Numbered from the stretch's first letter, positions 18,093 to 27,346 are shown. The stretch: 64,000 nucleotides of DNA from Ezakiella sp. (GCA_022778715.1 JALFRW010000008.1:25290-89289); one strand, 5' to 3'. The notes: a model not told the origin generated them from the sequence alone. Program-made: numbers and translations.

Positions 18093-20204
18093 ATGAAAAA
18101 ACTTAGTTTCATTTTTATTTTTATTTTATTAACTATAATAATGTTGTTTTCGGCGAAAGCTGAAGCTCAGCAAATCACTATAAATGGAAAGACAAAAGAA
18201 TTAGTTGAAGTTAATTTAAACATCAATGGAAAACCGGAAAAGAGCAATACACCGAGTTTTGTGTTTGATGGCATTACATATGTGCCGGTGAGATTTGTAT
18301 CTGAAAAAATGGGTTACAGGGTTGAATGGATTGATAAAACTTTGACCGTTGGAATCTATGACGATAAAAAGATTTGGTTTCCCATAGGAAAGAATTTTGT
18401 GAATTTGCAAGGTACTAGAACTAAAACACCAAATGGAATTATGGCACTACTGTTAAATTTGACAGGTGGTAAAAATAAATCCACATATGTGCCGGTTCGA
18501 TATTTGAGCGAATATATGGGGAAAAAAGTGAGCTGGGATCAAGCCACAATGACTGTGTCAGTTAGCGACAAGGGAATGATAGATCAGAAAATAAATTCTA
18601 GTGACACCGATTCAGGCATGAATTCTGAAACGGCTGATATTATAACCGGTGAAATTACAAATCCATTACCCACAGAAGTGATTGAAGCACCAAAGGATAA
18701 TGAAAATATTGAAGACTTGACTTTGATAAATCAAACTTCGGACTACGATTCTAGTACGTATAAAATGATTTTCACATTTAATACAAAAGTAAATTATGAG
18801 GTAAAAGTAGGCAACACTTCTACCACAATTGTTATAAAAAATGGAAATAGTAAAAAAGAGTTTATCGGTCAAAATAAGAGTATGATTGAAAACTCTGATA
18901 TGTATGTTGTACAAAAATCAGGAAAAGATCTCATGATTTCATTTAATAAAACTAAAGGAGAAATTGCTGTATATAAAAGTGACGATGGTAAAAGTATCAT
19001 TGTCACTGATACTTTTTTATTCTCGACAATTACAAAAGATATGATTGATGGCAAGGAAAGCATTGTCATTAAGAACATGGGTAAGCAAAAGTACAACAAG
19101 ATGATTCTCGAATCTCCAAAGAGAATCATTTTAGATTTTTTAGATTCCAACATGGATCAAGGCAATTATAAGGAATTTAACATTGAAACTTCATTTGTTA
19201 AAAAAGTACGTACAAGCCAATTTATCCCAGATAAGAATTACAAACCAACTGATAGAATTGTTCGTGTGGTTTTTGATATTGCTGAAGGCATTGAGCATCC
19301 AAACTTAAAGATTTCGACAATTGGGAACGACTTAATTGTTACTCCGGAAAGATCGCTTTACGACAATTTCGTGTTTAGAACATCGGGAACAAATAGATAT
19401 CTCACTATTAAAGGGGCAGACCCAAGTTTGAATATTAATTATGACGCCGGAGCAAATATTGTAACTGTGCCCGTTGGAAATCTGGTGCCGGACGGTTCTA
19501 TTGAGTACAACGACAGCCTCATAAAAGATATTTCTGTAAAAAACGGAATGCTTACTTTAAACCTTTTAAGAAAAGTTGAAGTAAACAAGAGTGGCGTTCA
19601 AGGCGGACTAACTCTTGAGATAAAAAGAATTCGTACAGGAAATAATAGTGACTACTTTATTTTGCTAGACCCGGGCCATGGTGGAACTGATCCCGGCGCA
19701 ATTGATGATCCATCAGGCACGAAAGAAGTTGACATAATTATGCCAATTCAAAGACTACTGGAACAAAGACTAAAAGCTATGGGTTTTAGAGTTCAAAAGA
19801 CAAATAATACGGTGGATTCTTATGTGGAATTGCAAGACAGAACCAATATGTCAAACAGTTTGAAACCGGACGTGTTTATTTCAATTCATGCGAATAAAGC
19901 AGACAGCAAGAGCGCTCAAGGGCTAGAAGTATACTACTACGAAACTTCGGCAAAAGAACCGAACCAAAAGGAATTTGGAGAAGAAGTTGTAAAAGCAATA
20001 GAATCACAAATTGGAAAAACTCGCGGACTTAAGAAAGAAAAGTTTTTTGTTATTAAAAATACCATTGCACCTGCAATTTTGATTGAAACCGGCTTTATCA
20101 GCAATGATACAGAAAGGACACTGCTTTTGGACCCGAACTATCAATCCAAAATTGTGGATGGAATCATTGAAGGGATTGAAAACTTTTTGGAGGCATATAG
20201 ATGA
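18093..20204 (+). CDS. secreted N-acetylmuramoyl-L-alanine amidase with copper-amine-oxidase-like and AMIN domains
   Basis: This exported enzyme cuts the bond between MurNAc and the stem peptide. It has a signal peptide (MKKLSFIFIFILL...AKAEAQQ). Two copies of a stalk repeat follow (YVPVRFVSEKMG and YVPVRYLSEYMG, residues 55-165), as in the copper amine oxidase N-terminal-like domain of clostridial wall proteins. Next comes an AMIN-like middle (about 215-450). The Amidase_3 catalytic domain (about 522-703) shows the zinc ligands in LDPGHGG and ISIHANK and the Glu in LIETGFISN. GGAGGG at 18083-18088 fixes the ATG at 18093 (703 residues). It overlaps rdgB by 4 bases. Confidence 0.92.
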   Translation: MKKLSFIFIFILLTIIMLFSAKAEAQQITINGKTKELVEVNLNINGKPEKSNTPSFVFDGITYVPVRFVSEKMGYRVEWIDKTLTVGIYDDKKIWFPIGKNFVNLQGTRTKTPNGIMALLLNLTGGKNKSTYVPVRYLSEYMGKKVSWDQATMTVSVSDKGMIDQKINSSDTDSGMNSETADIITGEITNPLPTEVIEAPKDNENIEDLTLINQTSDYDSSTYKMIFTFNTKVNYEVKVGNTSTTIVIKNGNSKKEFIGQNKSMIENSDMYVVQKSGKDLMISFNKTKGEIAVYKSDDGKSIIVTDTFLFSTITKDMIDGKESIVIKNMGKQKYNKMILESPKRIILDFLDSNMDQGNYKEFNIETSFVKKVRTSQFIPDKNYKPTDRIVRVVFDIAEGIEHPNLKISTIGNDLIVTPERSLYDNFVFRTSGTNRYLTIKGADPSLNINYDAGANIVTVPVGNLVPDGSIEYNDSLIKDISVKNGMLTLNLLRKVEVNKSGVQGGLTLEIKRIRTGNNSDYFILLDPGHGGTDPGAIDDPSGTKEVDIIMPIQRLLEQRLKAMGFRVQKTNNTVDSYVELQDRTNMSNSLKPDVFISIHANKADSKSAQGLEVYYYETSAKEPNQKEFGEEVVKAIESQIGKTRGLKKEKFFVIKNTIAPAILIETGFISNDTERTLLLDPNYQSKIVDGIIEGIENFLEAYR

Positions 20205-20800
20205 TTGAAATTATTGTTGCAAGCGGAAATAAACACAAAATAACTGAGATTAAACACATTTTAAACGAGTTGGATGTGAATGTGAAAAGTGTTTATGAAA
20301 TAACAAATGAATATGATGAACCACTGGAAAATGGGGAAACATTTGAAGACAACGCATATATAAAAGCGGCAGCAATCAGAAATCTATTTCCGAATTGCTA
20401 TGTGCTTGCAGATGACTCCGGATTAATGGTGGAAGCGCTTAATGGTGACCCTGGAGTTCACAGCGCAAGATATGCCGGCGAACAACATAACGATGCGGAC
20501 AACAATGCACTTTTGATAAAGAATATGTCTAATGTTGCGGAAGACAAAAGAAGTGCAAAGTTTGTGTCCGTGCTATGTTTAATTGAGCCGGACGGCAAGG
20601 TGAATAATTTTAGAGGCGAATGTGAAGGGAAAATCATCTATGAAAAAAGAGGTGACAATGGTTTTGGATACGACCCGTACTTTTTACCAAATGGCGAGGT
20701 GAAAACTTTTGCAGAAATGTTGGAGGAAGATAAGAATATGATTAGTCACCGAAAAAAAGCGTTAGAAAAATTAATGGCTTATTTGAAAGAAAATATTTAA
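20201..20800 (+). CDS. rdgB: dITP/XTP pyrophosphatase (RdgB/HAM1 family)
   Basis: This house-cleaning enzyme hydrolyses dITP, ITP and XTP to monophosphates, keeping deaminated purines out of DNA and RNA. The N-terminal ASGNKHKITEIK loop, the catalytic ADDSGLMVEAL and GFGYDPYF are all present. The 199 residues are normal. It overlaps the amidase gene by 4 bases (ATGA) and is followed by a terminator. Confidence 0.95.
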   Translation: MIEIIVASGNKHKITEIKHILNELDVNVKSVYEITNEYDEPLENGETFEDNAYIKAAAIRNLFPNCYVLADDSGLMVEALNGDPGVHSARYAGEQHNDADNNALLIKNMSNVAEDKRSAKFVSVLCLIEPDGKVNNFRGECEGKIIYEKRGDNGFGYDPYFLPNGEVKTFAEMLEEDKNMISHRKKALEKLMAYLKENI

Positions 20801-20955
20801 AATATAACATATTTTTGTGATAATACTTTTTTTAAAAGTTTATTCGGTCATAAGTACATCAAAGTAGAACTAACTGATAAGAATTTAAAAACTTAGAAAT
20901 AAAAATATTTAAAAATTCCGCAATTAGCGGATAAAATGTAATAATTAACTAAGAT

Positions 20956-20985
20956 ATCTGCTTGGACGATTCCGAGCAGATTTTT
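20956..20985 (+). terminator. intrinsic terminator after rdgB
   Basis: ATCTGCT...GG pairs with CC...AGCAGAT (10 pairs including one G-T), followed by TTTTT. It lies 155 bases after the rdgB stop. A further small hairpin (TCCGC/GCGGA) lies at about 20917-20932. Confidence 0.8.
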
Positions 20986-21113
20986 AATAATTCTAAATGG
21001 AAATAGAAAAGTAGTAAAAATATTCACAATGGTAAAATGAAAATTCGAATGTTTCACATTTGAAATGATCTTAGAAAAAAATTTTAAAATAATATATTTT
21101 TTTAAAAAAACTA
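20986..21113. other. AT-rich spacer, nothing recognised
   Basis: This is the remainder of the 370-base gap between rdgB and the ABC operon. I see no coding frame and no repeat beyond the terminator and promoter listed separately. Confidence 0.5.
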
Positions 21114-21142
21114 TTGACAGCCATAGAAATATGGTGTACTAT
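21114..21142 (+). promoter_or_regulatory. strong sigma-A promoter of the two-ABC/GntR operon
   Basis: A consensus TTGACA (21114-21119) is followed after 17 bases by TACTAT (21137-21142). The -10 box lies inside the palindrome described next. Confidence 0.85.
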
Positions 21143-21154
21143 ATAACTAGTACA
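21135..21154 (+). promoter_or_regulatory. operator palindrome, probable site of the GntR/YtrA regulator at 23043
   Basis: TGTACTA (21135-21141), six bases, TAGTACA (21148-21154) form perfect 7-base arms that cover the -10 box and presumed transcription start. YtrA-type GntR repressors are known to autoregulate from such dyads in front of ABC operons, and the only such regulator in the window is encoded in this operon. The pairing of site and protein is inference. Confidence 0.75.
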
Positions 21155-21174
21155 ATATGACGATGGAGGTAGCA

Positions 21175-21387
21175 ATGAATATAGTATCTAAATTTTTAAT
21201 TTTTATGATGCTTATTTTATTTATTGAGTTAATAATTTTGAGCATCACAAAGAGCAGACTTATAAAATATGGAAATGCAGACGCGAGTGTAATGGACGCT
21301 CTTAATTTAAAAAAGGCTAAGTCGATAATGTGCACACTGGTTTTAATTATTTTATGCGTACTCTTCACTTGGAGTATGGGATGGTAA
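21175..21387 (+). CDS. small two-helix membrane protein
   Basis: This is a 70-residue protein with two membrane helices (about residues 4-24 and 48-68) and a short basic loop. I do not recognise it. GGAGGT at 21165-21170 selects the ATG at 21175 over one at 21157 that lies at the operator. As the first gene of an operon with two ABC modules, it may be an accessory membrane subunit or a regulator of the exporter. Confidence 0.7.
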   Translation: MNIVSKFLIFMMLILFIELIILSITKSRLIKYGNADASVMDALNLKKAKSIMCTLVLIILCVLFTWSMGW

Positions 21388-21399
21388 AAAGGAGGAATT

Positions 21400-22275
21400 A
21401 TGAAAGTTGTAGAATTAAATAAACTTTGCATGAAGTTTAAGCAAAAACTAGTTTTGAAAAATATTACGCTGAATTTAGAAGAAGGCAATATTTATGGGTT
21501 AGTTGGTAAAAATGGGGCCGGAAAAACCACAATGATGAAAATAATTTTGGGACTTTTGCCCGGATACAAAGGAGAGGTGAGATTGTTTGAATCCACCGAG
21601 CTTGAAAAACAAAGAAGAAAAATTGGGGCTCTCATTGAAACTCCGGTTTTTTATGAAAGCATGACCGGTTATGAAAATTTGAATTATTATAGAATTGCCA
21701 ATGGTTTAAAAAACACAAAAGAAATTGATGAACTCTTAAAGTTGGTAAAGCTGGAAGATGCCGGAAACAGAAAATACAAAACTTATTCTCTTGGGATGAA
21801 GCAAAGACTTGGAATTGCTTATGCAATGTTAGGAGATCCTGAATTTTTGGTTCTTGACGAACCTATAAACGGTATTGACCCGGAAGGAATTGTGGAAATC
21901 AGAAATCTTTTTAAAAGCCTTGCTAAAAACGGGAAGACGATTTTGATAAGTTCTCACTTATTAAACGAACTGGAGCAGTTGAGCGATGACATATTCATAA
22001 TTGAAAATGGAGAACTCATTGATGAAATCATAACCTCCAAAAAGGAAGAGAGTAAATTCCACACTATGATAGTTACAGATAATGACAAGAAATTTGAAGA
22101 AATTCTCAAAGAACTCGGGCTATCCAAAAACGATAGAAACGAAATTGACGGTGTTTTTGATATAAATACTATAGTTAAAAAGATTTATTCCAACAATTTA
22201 AATATTTTGGAACTTGAAAGAAGAAAAAACAATCTCGAAGAATACTATATTGACCAATTAGAAAGGAGAAACTGA
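21400..22275 (+). CDS. ABC transporter ATP-binding protein (ABC-2 exporter, first module)
   Basis: This is the cytoplasmic ATPase of an ABC-2 export system. It has Walker A GKNGAGKTT (about residues 35-43), a degenerate signature YSLGMKQRLGIA (about 128), Walker B FLVLDEPINGIDP (about 149) and the switch His in ISSHLL. The 291 residues include a C-terminal extension typical of bacitracin/lantibiotic-type or YtrB-like ATPases. AGGAGG precedes the ATG. The permease follows one base later. Confidence 0.9.
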   Translation: MKVVELNKLCMKFKQKLVLKNITLNLEEGNIYGLVGKNGAGKTTMMKIILGLLPGYKGEVRLFESTELEKQRRKIGALIETPVFYESMTGYENLNYYRIANGLKNTKEIDELLKLVKLEDAGNRKYKTYSLGMKQRLGIAYAMLGDPEFLVLDEPINGIDPEGIVEIRNLFKSLAKNGKTILISSHLLNELEQLSDDIFIIENGELIDEIITSKKEESKFHTMIVTDNDKKFEEILKELGLSKNDRNEIDGVFDINTIVKKIYSNNLNILELERRKNNLEEYYIDQLERRN

Positions 22276-22276
22276 T

Positions 22277-23041
22277 ATGTTTTCATACATTAAAGCTGAA
22301 TTTTATAGAACCAGAAAGCGCTTGCCAATAATTTTGCTCTTCATATTTGGAGTGGTTGGAATTGGTCTTAGCTATTACACCACCGTAGAATACACAAGAA
22401 CGAAATCAGCATCCACATTTTTGTTTCAAGTGGCTCAAACAGCGGAGCAGGTGGTAATTTTCATCACACTTATGCTTGCAACGGTAACTTTTAAAAGAAG
22501 GGAAGAAATGAGAAACTATTTACAAAAAGGAAATAAGAGACTAAACCCGGTTATTGGAGATTATATTGTTGCAACTTGCTACACAATTTTATTTGCATTT
22601 ATTTTCGGACTCATTTCAGTACTTTTATCTAAAACACTTTCTCAAACACCAAATGAATTTTATGATGGAATGAACACTTCAATGTTTATTCGTTCAATTT
22701 ATGGAGAAATCATTTTTGTATTTTTAACTCTTGGCGGTGTGAATATGTTCTATGAACTCACAAATCTTCAAGGTGCAACTGTTGCAATCGGAATTTTATA
22801 CTATATGTTTGTGCCTATGATTTTTATTACAACCGGACTAAGCGGAATGGATACTTGGATTGGACATATTGCAGATTACTTTGTAAAACTGGCACCGTAT
22901 AATTACGGCAATGAAATTGCAAATTGGGTTCAAATGGGAGTAAACCCTTTTAGAGAAGGTTGGTTTACTGCCATGGTAATTGTCAATGTTGTAGTTTTTA
23001 CAATTATTAGATATATTGTGATAAATAGAAAGAAATATTAA
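22277..23041 (+). CDS. ABC-2 type permease (first module)
   Basis: A 254-residue protein with about six membrane helices and a short cytoplasmic N-terminus (MFSYIKAEFYRTRKR), the usual plan of ABC-2 permeases. It follows its ATPase by one base and precedes the GntR gene by one base, so the set is one transcript. The substrate is unknown. Related operons elsewhere respond to cell-wall-active peptides. Confidence 0.85.
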   Translation: MFSYIKAEFYRTRKRLPIILLFIFGVVGIGLSYYTTVEYTRTKSASTFLFQVAQTAEQVVIFITLMLATVTFKRREEMRNYLQKGNKRLNPVIGDYIVATCYTILFAFIFGLISVLLSKTLSQTPNEFYDGMNTSMFIRSIYGEIIFVFLTLGGVNMFYELTNLQGATVAIGILYYMFVPMIFITTGLSGMDTWIGHIADYFVKLAPYNYGNEIANWVQMGVNPFREGWFTAMVIVNVVVFTIIRYIVINRKKY

Positions 23042-23042
23042 T

Positions 23043-23414
23043 ATGAAATTTGATGACAATCAACCGATTTTCATCCAACTAGCAAATGTTTTTATTTCTC
23101 AGATTGTCTCAAACAATCTAAAAAAAGGCGAGAAGTTGCCTTCTGTTAGAGATATTGCAAAAGAATACAAAGTTAATCCAAATACTGTTACAAAAACAAT
23201 TGACGAGCTTGTAAACAGCGGACTTTTCGAGGTAAGGCGTGGGCTGGGCACTTTTGTAATAGAGGATGAAAATTTGATAAATAAAAAAAGGAAAGAACAC
23301 TTGGACGAAAGACTGAGAGCTTTTGTTCACGAATTCGAAAAATTTGGGATAAATAGGGAAGAATTAGTTAGAATGATAATGGAGAACGAGAATGGCGACA
23401 ATATTACAAATTGA
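23043..23414 (+). CDS. GntR-family transcriptional regulator, YtrA type
   Basis: A winged helix of the GntR family (PIFIQLANVF, KLPSVRDIAKEYKVNPNTVTK, GLFEVRRGLGTFV, residues 8-80) is followed by only a short dimerisation tail. The total of 123 residues is the mark of the YtrA subfamily, whose members sit in ABC operons. Its likely operator is the dyad at 21135-21154. The gene overlaps the next ATPase by 23 bases, which favours coupled translation. Confidence 0.92.
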   Translation: MKFDDNQPIFIQLANVFISQIVSNNLKKGEKLPSVRDIAKEYKVNPNTVTKTIDELVNSGLFEVRRGLGTFVIEDENLINKKRKEHLDERLRAFVHEFEKFGINREELVRMIMENENGDNITN

Positions 23415-24093
23415 AAATTTAAACAAAAAATATGGTAAAAAATTGGCACTAAATAATGTCACCTTTAGTTTGGAAGAAGGAAAAGTGCTCGGACTTTTGG
23501 GTTCAAATGGAAGTGGTAAAACTACTTTGATAAAGTTGCTTGCAGGATTTCACCAAAAGACTTCCGGAACGGTAAAAATCTGTGGAGAAGAACCGAGCAT
23601 AAGGACAAAATCCTTTGTGTCTTATCTTCCGGACAAAGATTTTTTACCGAAATGGATGAGCGTGAAAGATGCAAAAGATTATTATACCGATTTTTTCTTA
23701 GATTTTAGAGGGGATACTTTTGATGAAATGCTTGAAACAATGAAACTAACAATCAACTTAAAAGTAAAAGAGCTCTCAAAAGGTATGCAGGAAAAATTAA
23801 ACTTGGCGCTGACGCTTTCAAGAGATGCAAGGCTTTATCTTCTGGATGAACCGATTGGAGGAGTGGATCCGGTGGCTAGAGATATGATTTTAAATTCAAT
23901 AATAGATAAATCCATGGAAAATAAAACACTAATTATTTCCACTCAGCTTATTAGAGACATTGAATCTATTTTTGATGATATAATTATATTAAACGAAGGG
24001 CAAATATCAAAACACATTTGCGTTGAAGAATTGCGTGAAACAGAAGGAATAAGTGTGGAAGAATTGTTCAAGAAAGAGTATGAGGTGCTATAA
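23392..24093 (+). CDS. ABC transporter ATP-binding protein (second module)
   Basis: This is the second ATPase of the operon, 233 residues. It has Walker A GSNGSGKTT (about 36-44), a variant signature LSKGMQEKLNLA in which SGGQ is lost, and Walker B LYLLDEPIGGVDP. The usual switch His is replaced by Gln in ISTQLI, an uncommon change that may alter hydrolysis. The short C-terminus matches YtrE/YhcH-type subunits. It overlaps the GntR gene by 23 bases and the permease by one. Confidence 0.9.
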   Translation: MATILQIENLNKKYGKKLALNNVTFSLEEGKVLGLLGSNGSGKTTLIKLLAGFHQKTSGTVKICGEEPSIRTKSFVSYLPDKDFLPKWMSVKDAKDYYTDFFLDFRGDTFDEMLETMKLTINLKVKELSKGMQEKLNLALTLSRDARLYLLDEPIGGVDPVARDMILNSIIDKSMENKTLIISTQLIRDIESIFDDIIILNEGQISKHICVEELRETEGISVEELFKKEYEVL

Positions 24094-24869
24094 TGGGTAA
24101 GTTTTTAAAATACGAATTTAAAGGCAACTATAAAACATTGCTCGGCTTTTTGCTTGGCGGCATTCTTGCCTCATTTATGGTTCAAATGAGTGTTTATAGA
24201 TTAAATAAAGTGCCGGGGACGAGTATAGCAACGGTACGTGGAATGATGACAATATTTGGAGTTATCATAGCCATGGCTGTAATGATTGGATTTATTTACA
24301 CAGCGGTTGCAATTTTTGGTAAAGAAATAAATTCAAACACCGGTTATCTCACATTCCAAGTTCCGGAAAAAATGTGGAAAATGGTGGCTGCAAAACTAAT
24401 TATGATTGCAATTTGCAGTGTTTTATATGTTATATTCGGCTTGCTTGTAAATATGTTAATATATACTTTTTTAATTAATCCAAATTTCATTCAGGAAGCG
24501 AAAGAAATAACTATGGATATTAATTTTAACATAAGTTTTAAATATTTAACGCTTATGGTTTTTGAAATTACTTCTATATTATCAATAATTTATTTTTCAA
24601 TGTCACTTTCAAAAATGACCTTTAAGAATAAAAAAATGGGTTGGTTTTGGATTGTTCCTCTGGCCGCAATTCTTTATATTGTAACTATAATAAAGGTTTA
24701 TTTCAATGATGTAAGCAATCCTTTCTATTTAACATATCCGGTGGAATATGTTTTTGGAATTCATATAACAAATAGAGCATTTGTCAGTTATATAATATTT
24801 GATGCAATTTTAGTTGTATTATTAGTCTATCTGACAGGTAAGATATTGGATAAAAGAATAAATTTATAA
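24093..24869 (+). CDS. ABC transporter membrane subunit (second module)
   Basis: A 258-residue protein with about six membrane helices, starting MGKFLKYEFKGNYK as ABC-2 permeases do. It is the last gene of the operon and is followed by a terminator. It is not closely similar to the first permease, so the two modules seem to be different transporters under one regulator. Confidence 0.85.
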   Translation: MGKFLKYEFKGNYKTLLGFLLGGILASFMVQMSVYRLNKVPGTSIATVRGMMTIFGVIIAMAVMIGFIYTAVAIFGKEINSNTGYLTFQVPEKMWKMVAAKLIMIAICSVLYVIFGLLVNMLIYTFLINPNFIQEAKEITMDINFNISFKYLTLMVFEITSILSIIYFSMSLSKMTFKNKKMGWFWIVPLAAILYIVTIIKVYFNDVSNPFYLTYPVEYVFGIHITNRAFVSYIIFDAILVVLLVYLTGKILDKRINL

Positions 24870-24883
24870 GAATTATAATTGAA

Positions 24884-24929
24884 AGAGTCGCAAAGATATT
24901 ATTGAAAATATCAGCGACTTTTATTTTTT
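24884..24929 (+). terminator. intrinsic terminator of the two-ABC operon
   Basis: AGTCGC (24886-24891) pairs with GCGACT (24914-24919) and GATATT with AATATC (24907-24912). A T-rich tract with six consecutive T follows. Confidence 0.85.
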
Positions 24930-25161
24930 GCCAACAAAAAAATCTTTAAATAAACGTAATAACGACTTATTTTTATACATTTCTATAACCGAAATATATT
25001 TTTTTAATTAAAATATTTAAGTTGTGAAAAAAATATGAAAAACTTCAAAATTTAATAGAATTAAAAATTCAGAAAAATATAATTAAATGCAAAATAAATG
25101 CATAGTTTTAAATTTTTACGAATAAATTAATACAAAAATGTAAAAAGGATAAGTAATTATA

Positions 25162-25190
25162 TTGTAATATATAAAAAAATATGATATAAT
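25162..25190 (+). promoter_or_regulatory. sigma-A promoter of the peptide importer operon
   Basis: TTGTAA (25162-25167) and TATAAT (25185-25190) have a 17-base spacer. The leader to oppA would be about 155 bases. The 230 bases before the promoter are very AT-rich with no gene seen. Confidence 0.8.
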
Positions 25191-25228
25191 GTACACAGTT
25201 GGAAAAATACGGTATAATAATATATCGC

Positions 25229-25313
25229 ACCACTAAAGTACATATTTATTTGTGCTTTAGAAATATAAAGTATAAAGTATAAAGCATAAAGCATAATATA
25301 CTTTATGAGTGGT
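25229..25313 (+). promoter_or_regulatory. structured oppA leader with a 7-base tandem repeat
   Basis: ACCACT (25229-25234) can pair with AGTGGT (25308-25313), closing a branch. Inside it are a hairpin TAAAG..CA/TG..CTTTA (25234-25259) and four tandem 7-mers, TATAAAG three times then CATAAAG (25264-25291), ending in ATACTTTAT, which can pair back to them. I do not recognise a riboswitch class. It may be only an mRNA stability or attenuation element. Confidence 0.4.
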
Positions 25314-25351
25314 TCCACAATATTGGTTAATCCATTTTATAAGGAGGAATT

Positions 25352-27346
25352 ATGTCAAAAAGATTAATGGCACTTTTAGTTGCTGGTTTAATGACAGCTT
25401 CAGTATTCACAGCTTGCACAAAGCCAACTGATAAGCCTGAAGATAAAACGCCAGTGACTGAAGAAAAAACAGACAAAGAAGACACAAAAGAAAAAGAAGA
25501 AACTGAAGACACTGCGACAGAAGGTGAAATCGTTTTCAGAATGACCGGGGGTAAAGCTAAAACATTGAATCCGCACAACTTCGAACAATCCGCTGAAGGT
25601 GACGTTAATGTTCTTATCTATGGTAATTTCTTAGATATCATTTACGATCAAGAAAGGGATTCATTCACATTCCAACCAAACTTTGCAGAAGCTCTTCCTA
25701 CAAAGAACGAAGACGGCACTGTTTGGACATTCAAAATGAAAAAAGACCTACAATGGCCGGACGGCTCACCAATAACAGCAGAAGATATCATGTATTCTTA
25801 TAAGATGCTACTAGATCCAAAGTTGAAAAACTTCCGTGGAGCAGAAGCATTCTTCTCAGGAGACATTGCTATTGTTAATGCAAAAAAATATTGGACAGGT
25901 TATGCAGCAGATAACATTAAACTTCAAGAACAAAAAGAAGAAGAAGCTGCTCTAGAAAAGTTACAAAAAGAAATCGAAGCTATGGAAGATGGCGAAGAAA
26001 AAGATAAAAAACAAGCTGAATACGACGAAAGATATGCTGCTCTTCAAGCTGATTACATTGACGTTAGTGATGAAGACCTCGCAGAAGGCGGTGCTAAATG
26101 GGAAGATGTCGGTATTAAAGCTCCAGATGATTACACAATCGAAATTACACTCGAATACCCTGTACCGGACGTTGACTTCTATATATCATTCTCACAAGGA
26201 GGATCAACTTCTCCAGTTAGAGAAGAACTTTACGAAGCAGGTATGAACGAAGACAGAACTGAAACGGACTACGGCACAGCTCTGGGCAAAATGGACTATT
26301 CAGGTCCATATATCTTAACAAAATGGGAAAGAGACCAATACAGAGAATATATTAAGAATGATAAATCTCCTCTAAAGGATATTTACACGCCAGAAAAGAT
26401 TACTGAAAGAGTTATTGAAGATGCCAACACAGCACTTCAATTATTTGAAAATGGCGAAACAGATACAGTTGGTCTAAGTGGTGCAAACTACGAAAAATAT
26501 GAAGAAGACCCTCGTTTGGTATTCTCAAAATCAGACTCTGTATGGCAAATGTTCATAAATATGACATCTGAAGACCCGGAAAAAGCTTTTTTGACAGATG
26601 TAAACTTCAGAAAAGCTATGTACTGGGGAATGAACAGAGAATCAATCGCAAAAGATATTTATAAGACGGCTATTCAGCAACCATGTATCATTGCAGATAC
26701 AAGAACAGTTGACCCAATTAAAGGTACAACATTCAGAGAAACTGAAGTTGGTAAAGCAAACTATCCTGAAAACGATGGATACGACCCAGAAAAAGCAAAA
26801 GAATTCTTTGACAAAGCTTATGAAAAATTTGGCAAAAAGATGGTTGTAGATATCATGTACTTTGATAACTCAGATAACATGAAAGCAACGGCCGAATTCC
26901 TAGAACAAGAATATGAAAATATGTTTGGTGCTGATAGGATCGACGTTAAATTAAGAGCTGTTCCATGGCAAAATGCTTATGACAACATGCAAAACGGCGA
27001 CTATGACATGGGCTTCGGCGCTTGGACCGGTGGTATCTTCAATCCTTGGAGCGGAATGATGGTTTATACTCAAGAATTCGGTATCAAATGTGACCAATTC
27101 AGAAGTGACGAATTTGACGAACTCTTCAGAAGAACTGTAAAGGGCGACCTAATCTTCAAGCCTGAAGAAAGACTTGTAGCACTGGGAGAAATGGAAAAAA
27201 TGTTACTTGACAATGTTCCGATGGTTCCTATGTATCAAGCAACAAATGCTCGTCTATACCAAGATAGAATTCACTTGTTGACCCATGAATGGAGACCAGG
27301 TGTTGGTTTTGCTCCATTCCAAGCAGAAATCGACCCACTACAATAA
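25352..27346 (+). CDS. oppA: peptide ABC transporter substrate-binding lipoprotein
   Basis: This is the surface receptor of an oligopeptide importer, SBP_bac_5 type. The signal peptide ends in a lipobox (VFTAC, Cys22) and is followed by a Lys/Glu/Asp/Thr-rich linker (23-60). The family core is clear (KTLNPHNFEQS, WTFKMKKDLQWPDGSPITAEDI, FRKAMYWGMNR). Residues about 190-250 form a highly charged, probably coiled insertion (QEQKEEEAALEKL onward) not usual in OppA, which explains the 664-residue length. AAGGAGG precedes the ATG. Confidence 0.92.
   Translation: MSKRLMALLVAGLMTASVFTACTKPTDKPEDKTPVTEEKTDKEDTKEKEETEDTATEGEIVFRMTGGKAKTLNPHNFEQSAEGDVNVLIYGNFLDIIYDQERDSFTFQPNFAEALPTKNEDGTVWTFKMKKDLQWPDGSPITAEDIMYSYKMLLDPKLKNFRGAEAFFSGDIAIVNAKKYWTGYAADNIKLQEQKEEEAALEKLQKEIEAMEDGEEKDKKQAEYDERYAALQADYIDVSDEDLAEGGAKWEDVGIKAPDDYTIEITLEYPVPDVDFYISFSQGGSTSPVREELYEAGMNEDRTETDYGTALGKMDYSGPYILTKWERDQYREYIKNDKSPLKDIYTPEKITERVIEDANTALQLFENGETDTVGLSGANYEKYEEDPRLVFSKSDSVWQMFINMTSEDPEKAFLTDVNFRKAMYWGMNRESIAKDIYKTAIQQPCIIADTRTVDPIKGTTFRETEVGKANYPENDGYDPEKAKEFFDKAYEKFGKKMVVDIMYFDNSDNMKATAEFLEQEYENMFGADRIDVKLRAVPWQNAYDNMQNGDYDMGFGAWTGGIFNPWSGMMVYTQEFGIKCDQFRSDEFDELFRRTVKGDLIFKPEERLVALGEMEKMLLDNVPMVPMYQATNARLYQDRIHLLTHEWRPGVGFAPFQAEIDPLQ

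Noticed and set aside
25264..25291. Tandem 7-mers as a CRISPR array
   Set aside because: The units are too short and contiguous, with no spacers and no cas genes. No CRISPR array is seen in the window.
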